Of a stretch of 8,781 bases of DNA, positions 1-6,463 are shown one piece after another. The notes beneath the pieces are model-generated. The model was not told where the DNA came from and searched no databases. It saw nothing but the letters and a program-made list of their open reading frames with translations. Every line of letters begins with the position of its first letter. Position 1 is the stretch's first letter. The position numbers and the translations under genes are program-made. This DNA is from an uncultured Asticcacaulis sp. (GTDB taxonomy: Bacteria > Pseudomonadota > Alphaproteobacteria > Caulobacterales > Caulobacteraceae), in NCBI GenBank assembly GCA_946482045.1, contig CAMLPZ010000179.1:1-8781 (forward strand), in the 5' to 3' direction.

Positions 1-556
1 AGGGCATGGAGATGTCGCCGACATTGGCGTAGAAGGCGCGAACCTCGGCGCTCTGCCAGGCGATGAAGGCGCCGGCAACAAAATAGCAGACGATGTAGAG
101 GACGGCGATTGCCGGAAACTTCCACCCCAGACCGCGCAGCGTCGAAGGGACTTCAGTCGTCTTGCCACGCCACATCAGGCCAATCGCCACACCGGCCAGG
201 GCATCGCGCACCAGACTGCTCAGGGCGCCCTTCCATACACTGTCCAGCGGCATCTTCAGGTCGTTGTTGAAGACCACCGCCTCGATCAGCGACATGACGG
301 TCTCGATGCCGTAAAGCGCGGCCGCCAATGTCACGCCCAACGCAAGACCACGCAGCCGGCTGCGTTCCGCCAGCAAGGCAAGCACAACGGCAACGCCCCC
401 ATTGACGACCAGCATGGCCTGGCCCGCGTCGAAAGGGCCATCCGGCGTAATCGCCGGCGCGCCGCTGAAAAACAGCAGCCCGCCCAGCACCATACCGACG
501 ACCAGCACGAGCCATAGACCTACAGCCTTCGCGGCCCAGATTCCCGTCTTCATCAT
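1..556 (-). CDS. Polytopic membrane protein paired with PadR regulator (partial, cut by window edge)
   Basis: I do not recognise the family. The reading frame begins at ATG 556 (a second ATG follows at once at 553) and stays open for 185 codons to the left edge, so the C-terminus is missing. The translation starts MMKTGIWAAKAVGLWLV and shows five hydrophobic stretches at about residues 8-30, 46-63, 68-94, 113-130 and 145-168, with charged loops between, as in an inner-membrane protein. No catalytic motif or metal site is visible. Its start overlaps the stop of the PadR gene in an ATGA arrangement (553-556), so the two are almost certainly one transcript and translationally coupled. PadR regulators often control a membrane protein or transporter gene beside them, so this is the likely regulatory target (inference). 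Coding assignment is firm, function unknown. Confidence 0.85.
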   Translation of the reverse strand, partial: MMKTGIWAAKAVGLWLVLVVGMVLGGLLFFSGAPAITPDGPFDAGQAMLVVNGGVAVVLALLAERSRLRGLALGVTLAAALYGIETVMSLIEAVVFNNDLKMPLDSVWKGALSSLVRDALAGVAIGLMWRGKTTEVPSTLRGLGWKFPAIAVLYIVCYFVAGAFIAWQSAEVRAFYANVGDISMP

Positions 557-1086
557 AGCTCCCCTTCCGCCTCCAGTGTCCGCCGTGCCCAGGCCGCCCA
601 GGCGGCCGAAGCCTCAACTTGTCTGCGTCCGTGTTCGACCGCGACCCGTGCCTGTACTGGCAGGGCCTGGCCGGCCTCCCCGGCAATAAATGCCGCCAAG
701 GCCGTCGCCTGTCCGGCTGCCGCCGCCTCGAACGAGTCGAGAAAGGCGCGCGTCACCGACCGGTCCGGATGACCGTGCAGGAAGGCGAAGCGCAGCATGG
801 CCTGCGACAGATCGCTTGCTTCCACCGGCGCCCGCAGCCAGGCCTGAAATGCCTCAGCACCCTGCAGCGTCAGGTGAAACGAACCCTTCCCGCGTCCTTC
901 TCCTGACGCCTCCACCAGCCCCGACTTCCGCAGCGATTCCAGCGCCGGATAGATGCTGCCCGGACTGCCGGAATAGCTTCCCATAGGGGTAGTCTCGAAC
1001 ACCTTGCGCAGGGCATAACCCGATCGGGGTTCCTCCCTGATGAGACCCATAAGAGCGAAACCGAGAGGCGTAACAGACTTGGTCAT
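553..1086 (-). CDS. PadR-family transcriptional regulator
   Basis: 177-residue DNA-binding protein with the PadR layout: an N-terminal winged helix at about residues 5-85 and an alanine-rich helical C-terminal part (about 90-175) that normally forms the dimer interface. Family signatures seen are LGFALMGLI near the start, SGYALRKVF (22-30), and the recognition-helix region GSIYPALESLRKSGLV (43-58), followed by the wing with GRGKGSFHLT. PadR proteins are mostly repressors released by small molecules; the ligand cannot be read from sequence. ATG 1086 is the natural start because the conserved N-terminus follows directly; no good Shine-Dalgarno precedes it. The gene overlaps the downstream membrane protein gene by 4 bases. 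Two near-identical dyads just upstream suggest autoregulation. Confidence 0.93.
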   Translation of the reverse strand: MTKSVTPLGFALMGLIREEPRSGYALRKVFETTPMGSYSGSPGSIYPALESLRKSGLVEASGEGRGKGSFHLTLQGAEAFQAWLRAPVEASDLSQAMLRFAFLHGHPDRSVTRAFLDSFEAAAAGQATALAAFIAGEAGQALPVQARVAVEHGRRQVEASAAWAAWARRTLEAEGEL

Positions 1087-1089
1087 TTC

Positions 1090-1130
1090 GTACGTTTCGT
1101 ATTAAGGTCAACAATAGTACGAATCGTATT
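1090..1130 (-). promoter_or_regulatory. Paired dyad operators upstream of the PadR gene
   Basis: Two copies of GTACG-N3-CGTATT lie at 1090-1103 and 1117-1130. The core of each, TACG-N3-CGTA (1091-1101 and 1118-1128), is a perfect inverted repeat with a three-base centre (TTT in one, AAT in the other). Centre-to-centre distance is 27 bases. One dyad ends four bases before the PadR start codon and the other lies in the spacer of the proposed promoter, so a protein bound to both would block transcription. The obvious candidate is the PadR protein itself. The repeats are seen; the binding protein is inferred. Confidence 0.7.
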
Positions 1131-1138
1131 ATTGTAAA
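1111..1138 (-). promoter_or_regulatory. Putative promoter of the PadR-membrane protein operon
   Basis: On the minus strand, TTTACA (1138-1133) and TATTGT (1116-1111) are separated by 16 bases and resemble -35 and -10 hexamers. Transcription would start near 1104, leaving a leader of about 18 bases. The second dyad (1117-1130) fills the spacer. An alternative -35, TTGACC at 1111-1106, would give an almost leaderless message. Both are guesses from consensus. Confidence 0.35.
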
Positions 1139-1168
1139 GCCGGTAGTTTTGATACCTGAAGCGATATT

Positions 1169-1197
1169 TTGGCAAATTGGTTTTATATTGGTATTTA
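1169..1197 (+). promoter_or_regulatory. Weak candidate promoter for the hexosaminidase gene
   Basis: The stretch 1131-1220 is clearly more A+T-rich than the surrounding genes. In it TTGGCA (1169-1174) and TATTTA (1192-1197) are 17 bases apart, but the second matches the -10 consensus poorly. The leader would be about 85 bases and contains a dyad CCNNGGT-C-ACCNNGG (1244-1258) that could be an operator. A TTGACA at 1228-1233 has no partner at a usable distance. No RNA gene or small ORF is evident in the 1087-1286 gap. Confidence 0.22.
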
Positions 1198-1286
1198 AAT
1201 GATATCACACTGGCCTGCTTCTGCGGATTGACAAGCCGCCGGGCCTGGGTCACCTTGGGGTATATGATTATAAGACGAGGGACGAA

Positions 1287-3818
1287 ATGTCGAAATTTCT
1301 GCATGGCCTTTTGCTCGGTGCGACGCTGCTGGCCGCCCCCTCCGTGCTTCATGCCAAGCCGACGCAGGCCCAGATCGACGCTTTCGCCGGCAAGCTTGGC
1401 TATCATCTGACCCTGGCCGAAACGCGCAGCTCCGCCGGGTGCCCGACGCCGAAGGGTTGCCTCCGGCTCGACCTCGACCTGACCACGCCAAAGTCCCTGC
1501 CCCCGGCGGTCGCGTCGGGTAACTTCGCCATCTATGCCAGCTTCGTCACTCCGCTGCTGCCGCTGAAAAGCGACCTGTTCGACATGGAAATCCTCAATGG
1601 CGACCTGGTGCGGTTCACGCCTAAGCCGGGCGTGACACTCAAAGCCGGCACCAAATATACCCTGCGCCTGATCTCGCCCGGCAATGTCAATTCGCCCTAC
1701 TTCCTGTTGCCCAACGCCTATGTCGTCGCTGATGGCTTGAAACCGCCCGTCATTGCCTCAGCGCGCACCGGCGTCGATCCGGCGACCGGTGAAGAAACCC
1801 TGCCCTTCGTCACGCCCAACACCGACGAAGCCCGTCAGAACGGTCACCCTGGCACGCCATGGCTGACGCCGGAGCGCCTGTTCGAACAGACCGCATCGCG
1901 TCAGGCATCCCCTGCTGCACCATCGGGAATCATTATCCTGCCGACGCCGGTCAAGGCCGAGCCGTTAGGTGGCGCCGCGCTCGATCTCACCAAGGGCGTA
2001 GTCGTCAAGCTGAGCGGCATCGCGGCCGCCGACATCGCCCCAGCCCTGGCCGGCCTCAAACAAGCCGACGGCGGCGTGCCGCTGACCGTAACCATCGCCG
2101 CCGGCAAGCCCGAGTCCTACACGCTCGTGGCTGAGAACGGCGCGGTCGCCATAACCGCCGCCGATGCCGCCGGCGCCGCCTATGCCCTGCGTTCGCTGAC
2201 CCAGCAGGCCGCCCACGACAAGGGGCTGCTCAAGCCCCTGCGTGTCGAGGATGCCCCGCGCTTCGGCTTCCGCGGCCTGCATCTCGACGTCGCGCGCAAC
2301 TTCCATCCTAAGGCGCAGATCTTCAAGGTCGTCGAACAGATGGCGGCCTACAAGCTTAACCGCCTGCACCTGCATCTCGGCGAAGACGAGGCCTGGCGCC
2401 TGCAAATCACCGGCCTGCCGGAACTGACCGACATCGGTGCCAAACGGTGCCACGATCCGGCTGAGGATACCTGCCTGCTGCCGCAACTGGGCGCGGGCCC
2501 CGACGCCGGCGCCGCAGTCAATGGCTACTTGACGCGCGCCGACTATGTCGAGCTGTTGAAATTCGCCAAGGCACGTCAGATCGAGGTTATCCCGTCCTTC
2601 GACATGCCTGGCCACAGCCGCGCATCCGTCCGCGCCATGGAGGCCCGTGCCCGCCGTCTGATTGCCGAGGGCAAGCCCGAGGAAGCCGCGCGCTTCCGCC
2701 TGGTTGATCCGAATGACACCACTGTCTACGACTCGATCCAGAGCTATAATGACAACACGCTCGATGTCTGCCTGGACTCGACCTACGCCTTCATCGACGC
2801 CGTGCTGACCGACATCAAGGGCATGCATGACGAGGCGGGCGCGCCACTGCACACCTATCACCTCGGCCTCGACGAGACCGCAGGTGCGTGGAAGGAGTCG
2901 CCTGCCTGCAAAAAGCTGATGGCCGAGCAGAATCTGAAATACGAAGACCTGGGTCCGCAATTCGTCACCCGCGTCACCAAGCTGCTGACCGACAAGGGCA
3001 TAGAACCTGCCGGCTGGAGCGACGGCATGGGGCACGTCGATCCAGCCAAGATGCCGAAAAGCGTCCAGTCGAACACCTGGGGGGGCCTGTTCAGCGGCGG
3101 AGTCGCCGAGGTGCATAAACAGGCCAACCAGGGCTGGAACATCGTCCTGTCCAACCCTGATGTCCTGTATCTCGACATGCCCTACGCCGCCGACGGCCAT
3201 GAACGCGGCTACGACTGGGCGTCACGCGCCACCGATCTGTATAAGATCTTCGCCTTCATGCCGGAAAACCTGCCTGCCAATGGCACGCTCATGACCACGC
3301 CGGCCAACCAGCCTGGCAAGATCAACGACACCGTCCCGCTGGCGCCCGGCCACAAGATTGCCGGCATGCAGGGCCAGCTGTGGAGCGAGGTCGTCCGCAC
3401 GCCGCAGATCGCCGATTACATGCTGTTCCCACGCACCCTGGCGGTCGCGGAGCGCGCCTGGCACCGGGCAGCATGGGAGCCTCAGTACGTGCCTGGCAAG
3501 TCCTACGCCTATGACGACGGCAGCATCGACAAGGCGGCGGTGCAGGCCGACTGGCAGGATTTCCAGGCGCGCGTCGCCGCCCAGTTGCCGGCGCTCGAGC
3601 AGGCCGGAGTCAAGTACCGCCTGCCCATGCCGGGCGCGCGTGTACAGGAGGGCAAGCTGGAGGCCAATGCCGTGCCCGCCAGCCTGAAGATCCAGTACCG
3701 CACCGCGACCGGCGACTGGACAGCCTACTCCGGCCCCACCGCCGTCAAAGGCGAGGTCCGTGTCCGCACCGTCTCGCCGGACGGCAAGCGCTTCAGCCGC
3801 GAAGCCGTCGTGAAATAA
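1287..3818 (+). CDS. Secreted GH20 beta-N-acetylhexosaminidase (chitobiase type)
   Basis: 843-residue exported enzyme that removes terminal N-acetylglucosamine from chitobiose and related oligosaccharides (EC 3.2.1.52 by family). Signal peptide: MSKFLHG, hydrophobic core, likely cut after LHA (residue 23). Then an N-terminal carbohydrate-binding CHB_HEX-like domain (about 30-165), a GH20b alpha/beta domain (215-320), the GH20 barrel (324-725) and a C-terminal domain (770-843). The catalytic Asp-Glu pair is D529-E530 in HLGLDE. Supporting sites: R329 in FRG, HLGEDEAWRL (363-372), the FDMPGHSRA loop (438-446), NTWGG (596-600) and LWSE (698-701). The region GAKRCHD to CLLPQLGAGPD is typical of chitobiases, with a probable C388-C396 disulfide. 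Length is near that of the Serratia enzyme. GAGG (1277-1280) lies six bases before the ATG. Transcribed alone, ending at a strong terminator. No sugar transporter or TonB receptor gene lies within the window. Confidence 0.96.
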   Translation: MSKFLHGLLLGATLLAAPSVLHAKPTQAQIDAFAGKLGYHLTLAETRSSAGCPTPKGCLRLDLDLTTPKSLPPAVASGNFAIYASFVTPLLPLKSDLFDMEILNGDLVRFTPKPGVTLKAGTKYTLRLISPGNVNSPYFLLPNAYVVADGLKPPVIASARTGVDPATGEETLPFVTPNTDEARQNGHPGTPWLTPERLFEQTASRQASPAAPSGIIILPTPVKAEPLGGAALDLTKGVVVKLSGIAAADIAPALAGLKQADGGVPLTVTIAAGKPESYTLVAENGAVAITAADAAGAAYALRSLTQQAAHDKGLLKPLRVEDAPRFGFRGLHLDVARNFHPKAQIFKVVEQMAAYKLNRLHLHLGEDEAWRLQITGLPELTDIGAKRCHDPAEDTCLLPQLGAGPDAGAAVNGYLTRADYVELLKFAKARQIEVIPSFDMPGHSRASVRAMEARARRLIAEGKPEEAARFRLVDPNDTTVYDSIQSYNDNTLDVCLDSTYAFIDAVLTDIKGMHDEAGAPLHTYHLGLDETAGAWKESPACKKLMAEQNLKYEDLGPQFVTRVTKLLTDKGIEPAGWSDGMGHVDPAKMPKSVQSNTWGGLFSGGVAEVHKQANQGWNIVLSNPDVLYLDMPYAADGHERGYDWASRATDLYKIFAFMPENLPANGTLMTTPANQPGKINDTVPLAPGHKIAGMQGQLWSEVVRTPQIADYMLFPRTLAVAERAWHRAAWEPQYVPGKSYAYDDGSIDKAAVQADWQDFQARVAAQLPALEQAGVKYRLPMPGARVQEGKLEANAVPASLKIQYRTATGDWTAYSGPTAVKGEVRVRTVSPDGKRFSREAVVK

Positions 3819-3845
3819 GCAGGCTGAACAGGTTCCGAAATGACG

Positions 3846-3874
3846 AAGACCCTCCGATTGCTCGGAGGGTCTTT
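3846..3874 (+). terminator. Rho-independent terminator after the hexosaminidase gene
   Basis: AAGACCCTCCGA (3846-3857) pairs perfectly over 12 bases with TCGGAGGGTCTT (3862-3873) around a TTGC loop. The stem runs into a short TCTTT tract. It starts 27 bases after the hexosaminidase stop codon and faces no other gene end, so it closes that transcript. Confidence 0.92.
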
Positions 3875-4170
3875 CATATTTGGCGCTTTAGCCTGACGTT
3901 TTATCCATACCCTTTGATGATATGGCCGTCTGCTCTGACGCCGTGTCGCCCTATGACAAGAGTCCAGGGAGTTAATACGGGCCATTTCCCGTGAACATAA
4001 CATAGCAAATTCCCTGCTCACGCGAAACTCACAACCGCGCACGAAGCCGTGCGCAGCGGCAGGCTCTGAACACAATTCCGCCTGCATAATGTATTCGGAA
4101 CGCCGTTATTTGGACACGCGCCGGACGCAAAGGACGCGCTCATCTATAAGTGGCGGGGCAGGGAATTCAG
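3875..4170 (+). other. Gene-poor spacer before the VWA gene
   Basis: About 300 bases with no convincing gene. It is less G+C-rich than its surroundings. It holds a GC-rich hairpin (4037-4054), a small inverted repeat ACGGG/CCCGT (3977-3981 and 3988-3992), and CATAAT (4085-4090) and TATAAG (4145-4150) as possible -10 elements, neither with a good -35 at the right distance. The VWA gene's promoter should lie here but I cannot place it. Confidence 0.5.
4037..4054 (+). other. GC-rich hairpin in the spacer
   Basis: GCGCACG (4037-4043) and CGTGCGC (4048-4054) form a perfect 7-bp stem with an AAGC loop. Flanking CC and GG can extend it past a bulged A. No T-run follows on either strand, so it is not a classic terminator. 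It could be an operator, an RNA leader element or chance in GC-rich DNA. Confidence 0.4.
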
Positions 4171-4206
4171 ATGGACCTCGCCATTTTAGGAGGTCATCAT
4201 GTCTAA
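4171..4206 (+). CDS. Possible 11-residue leader ORF overlapping the VWA start
   Basis: ATG 4171 opens a frame encoding MDLAILGGHHV and stops at TAA 4204-4206, eight bases inside the VWA gene in another frame. AGGGA (4160-4164) sits six bases before this ATG, a good ribosome site. The ORF reads through the VWA Shine-Dalgarno, so ribosomes translating it would open the hairpin that can mask that site and could re-initiate at 4199. The peptide resembles nothing I know. A short ATG frame can easily arise by chance; the correct spacing to an SD and the stop/start overlap are the only support. Confidence 0.3.
   Translation: MDLAILGGHHV
4174..4195 (+). promoter_or_regulatory. Strong ribosome binding site able to fold into a masking hairpin
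   Basis: AGGAGGT (4188-4194) is a near-perfect Shine-Dalgarno four bases before ATG 4199 and fixes the VWA start. GACCTC (4174-4179) is exactly complementary to GAGGTC (4190-4195) with a ten-base loop, so the mRNA can hide its own ribosome site. The stem is only 6 bp, so the effect may be small. Confidence 0.5.
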
Positions 4207-4939
4207 AACTTTTTGGCTGTCCCTGGCGCTGGCGGCGCTGCCGCTGGCCGCCGGCCCGGTGCTCGCTCAGGCCGAAGCCGCCACGCGTATTGCGCCCAAC
4301 GCCAGCGTCAACACCTATATCCTGCTCGACAGGACCGGCTCGATGCAGGACATCTGGGAAGAAGCCCTGACCTCGGTCAATGCCTATGCCGAGGCCCTGG
4401 GCGAAGGTGATGGAGCACTGCGAACGTCCGTGACTCTGGCCGTTTTCGACGCCCAGAACGGCCTGCAATTCGATGTGTTGCGCAGGAAGGTTCCCGCGAC
4501 CGGCTGGCGCAATGTCACGACCGCCGAAGCCAGTCCGCGCGGCATGACGCCGCTCTATGACGCCATCGGCCGCATTGTCTCGATCGCCGAACAGGACAAT
4601 CCGAAAAAGGCCGTCCTGGTCATCATGACCGACGGCGAAGAAAATTCCAGCCGTGAGGTCACGCAACAAGGCGCGCGCGCAGCACTGGACCGTGCCCGCG
4701 CCAAGGGCTGGGAGGTCGTCTTCCTGGGCGCCGAATTCGCCAAGTTTACCGACGCCGGCAAGATGGGCGTCACGACGGAAAAGACCATGGCGGTCGGCAA
4801 GGATGGCATGACATCGACCATGCGGCGTCTGGCCAAGAAAAGCCGCGACTATGGTTCCAGCGCCGCATCCGCGCCTGTGACCTTCAACGCCGAAGACCGT
4901 GCCGTCGCCAAGGAGGACGACGTCAAGAAGAAGAAATGA
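4199..4939 (+). CDS. Secreted von Willebrand factor A domain protein
   Basis: 246 residues. A signal peptide (MSKTFW, then leucine/alanine core) ends near VLAQA (21-25), so the protein should act in the periplasm or outside. The rest is one VWA domain (about 37-215), a fold that binds a partner through a metal ion. The MIDAS residues are visible: D44-x-T46-x-S48 in LLDRTGSM (Thr in place of the usual first Ser), T117 in RGMTPLYDAIG, and D145 in IMTDGEENSSRE. WEVVFLGAEFAKFTDAGKMGV (171-191) matches a bacterial VWA family that is usually cytoplasmic or phage-linked with WEFVFLGA-type motifs; here it is exported. The C-terminal tail is charged and ends in KKKK. The partner is unknown. An OmpA-like gene follows 177-201 bases later, depending on its start. 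Confidence 0.9.
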   Translation: MSKTFWLSLALAALPLAAGPVLAQAEAATRIAPNASVNTYILLDRTGSMQDIWEEALTSVNAYAEALGEGDGALRTSVTLAVFDAQNGLQFDVLRRKVPATGWRNVTTAEASPRGMTPLYDAIGRIVSIAEQDNPKKAVLVIMTDGEENSSREVTQQGARAALDRARAKGWEVVFLGAEFAKFTDAGKMGVTTEKTMAVGKDGMTSTMRRLAKKSRDYGSSAASAPVTFNAEDRAVAKEDDVKKKK

Positions 4940-4959
4940 CACCAATGCGAGACGGATTC

Positions 4960-4985
4960 GGCTGGTCGGTGAAAACAGGCCAGCC
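4960..4985 (+). terminator. Imperfect hairpin after the VWA gene
   Basis: GGCTGGTC (4960-4967) pairs with GGCCAGCC (4978-4985) through eight pairs, one a G-U, around a ten-base loop that includes AAAA. It begins 20 bases past the VWA stop. No T-run follows, so it is at best a weak or factor-dependent terminator, or a 3' end stabiliser that leaves the OmpA-like gene partly co-transcribed. Confidence 0.35.
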
Positions 4986-5140
4986 ACCTTACGCGTCCCA
5001 GGCCTCAAGCGACGTATATTTGCCGCGCCTGGCCGGAATCTTCGGCTGTTGCGTGTCCAGCCGTGTGTATTGACGGGAACGTGATATCTTGCCCGCTCAT
5101 TTTTCTGAATGTGTAGATGGACTTAGGCGACATGGCGGGG

Positions 5141-6463
5141 ATGAAACTGAAACTTCTGGCGGGTACGGCCATGACCCTGGCCGGGGCCGCCCTGTCTCAC
5201 ACCGCCTCCGCCGACACCCATATCGGCTGGTATGCCGCCATCGAAGCCGGCCAGACGCCAGGCACGACCCAGACCCTTGAGATTACCGACGTCACCCTGC
5301 AGGGGACAGGGTCGGCCGCGTCGGTCACGCCGCTGGGTGACGAAGCATCGCTGAAGATCGACCGTGGCGCCGCCGGCTTCGCCCGTGTCGGCTATCAATT
5401 CACGCCCAATATCCGCGCCGAGGCCGAGTTCGGCACGCGCCCGGGAGCCATTACCGACGGCCTGGCGGGCGAACGCGCTCCGGGTGGGCTTGGCAAGGTC
5501 GACAAGGCGTCGGCCATGGTCAACCTGATCTATGACATTCGCCCCGATTTGCCGCTCCACCCCTTCGTTGGCGTCGGCGCCGGCGTCGTTCAGGCCAAGA
5601 CGACCTATTCGGGACCGTCGAGCACCAACGGCCACGCCCGCACCTACACGGTATCGTCGGAACAGACCGTGCCGGCCGCCCAGGCCATCGCCGGCGCCAG
5701 CTGGCGTGTCACCAAGCGGCTGAATTTCGAGATGATCTACCGCTTCATGCGGACCGGCAACACGTCCTACGATGTCGCCGCGACGGACATCCATACGCCG
5801 CCGAACGCATCAGGTCCTGTTACCGACGCCTATACAGCCAAGGCCGCCGGCCACTTCAGCGACCACAGTTTAAGCGTCGGCCTGCGCTGGAGCTTCGGCG
5901 CGCCGGTCAAGTCGCGCCCGTCTTCGGTTGCCTCGGCTCCTTCGGCCCCCCTTAGCACGGCCGGCGCCAGCGTGCCCAACGCCCTGTCGGTCAGCCCTGC
6001 GCCGGCACAGCCGGCTGGCCCCGCACCGGCGCCGTCCGCGCCTATGGCTGTTGCCACACTGCCCGCTCCGGCCCAGGCGGCGACCTCAGCCGAGCCCGAT
6101 GCACGGCCGCCCGTCATGGCGATTCCGACGCCCAAGCAATACACGGTTTACTTCCCGCTCAACAGTCTGCGCCTGAACGCCGCCGCGCAGTCTGTCATCG
6201 CCACTGCCGCGCAACACGCCAAGTCGGCGCCCGCGCCCAAGCTTACGGTTACCGGACACGCCGATACCTCAGGCTCATCGGCCTACAACCTGGCCCTGTC
6301 GCGCAAGCGCGCCAATGTCGTGGCCACTGGCCTTAAGAACGAAGGTGTTCCGTCATCGGTCATCACCATCCGCTGGAAGGGTGAGAAGGACCTGGCCGTA
6401 CCAACCCGCGACGGTGTCGCCCATGCGAAGAACCGCCGCACCACGATCGACGTCAGCTTCTGA
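5141..6463 (+). CDS. OmpA-family outer membrane protein (beta-barrel plus peptidoglycan-binding domain)
   Basis: 440 residues from the chosen start. The signal peptide MKLKLLAGTAMTLAGAALS ends at TASA (about residue 24). Residues 25-252 look like an outer-membrane barrel: alternating strands such as GFARVGYQFTPNIRAEAEFG and a last strand SLSVGLRWSF. A Pro/Ala-rich linker (253-330) crosses the periplasm, followed by an OmpA C-domain (332-440). That domain has the peptidoglycan motif TVTGHADTSG, then YNLALSRKRANVV and the closing NRRTTIDV; D375 of GHAD and R390 of SRKRAN are the expected diaminopimelate-binding residues. It would tie the outer membrane to the wall. In-frame starts at 5117 and 5132 also exist: 5132 has AGG four bases upstream, but both add acidic residues before the signal peptide, so I prefer 5141. 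TTGACGG at 5070-5076 may be a -35; no good -10 follows. Confidence 0.93.
   Translation: MKLKLLAGTAMTLAGAALSHTASADTHIGWYAAIEAGQTPGTTQTLEITDVTLQGTGSAASVTPLGDEASLKIDRGAAGFARVGYQFTPNIRAEAEFGTRPGAITDGLAGERAPGGLGKVDKASAMVNLIYDIRPDLPLHPFVGVGAGVVQAKTTYSGPSSTNGHARTYTVSSEQTVPAAQAIAGASWRVTKRLNFEMIYRFMRTGNTSYDVAATDIHTPPNASGPVTDAYTAKAAGHFSDHSLSVGLRWSFGAPVKSRPSSVASAPSAPLSTAGASVPNALSVSPAPAQPAGPAPAPSAPMAVATLPAPAQAATSAEPDARPPVMAIPTPKQYTVYFPLNSLRLNAAAQSVIATAAQHAKSAPAPKLTVTGHADTSGSSAYNLALSRKRANVVATGLKNEGVPSSVITIRWKGEKDLAVPTRDGVAHAKNRRTTIDVSF

Noticed and set aside
553..556. ATGA overlap as a possible frameshift or gene fusion
   Set aside because: Both proteins are coherent on their own and this is a common stop-start coupling arrangement.
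1965..3200. 411-codon open frame on the minus strand opposite the hexosaminidase gene
   Set aside because: It lies wholly inside a clear GH20 gene, has low-complexity Gly/Ala/Val/Gln composition and no recognisable domain. Such frames are common opposite GC-rich genes.
3901..3909. TTATCCATA, one base off a DnaA box
   Set aside because: A single imperfect copy with no cluster, AT-rich unwinding element or origin-type gene nearby.
3725..4087. 120-codon minus-strand frame across the hexosaminidase 3' end
   Set aside because: It runs through the terminator hairpin and the coding end of a firm gene, and its translation has no domain or ribosome site.
4106..5008. 300-codon minus-strand frame opposite the VWA gene
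   Set aside because: The plus strand carries the MIDAS motifs, signal peptide and a near-perfect Shine-Dalgarno; the antisense translation is Gly/Arg-rich without motifs.
5928..6144. Proline/alanine-rich stretch as a possible repeat or assembly error
   Set aside because: It falls exactly between the barrel and the OmpA domain, where such linkers are normal, and there is no regular repeat unit.
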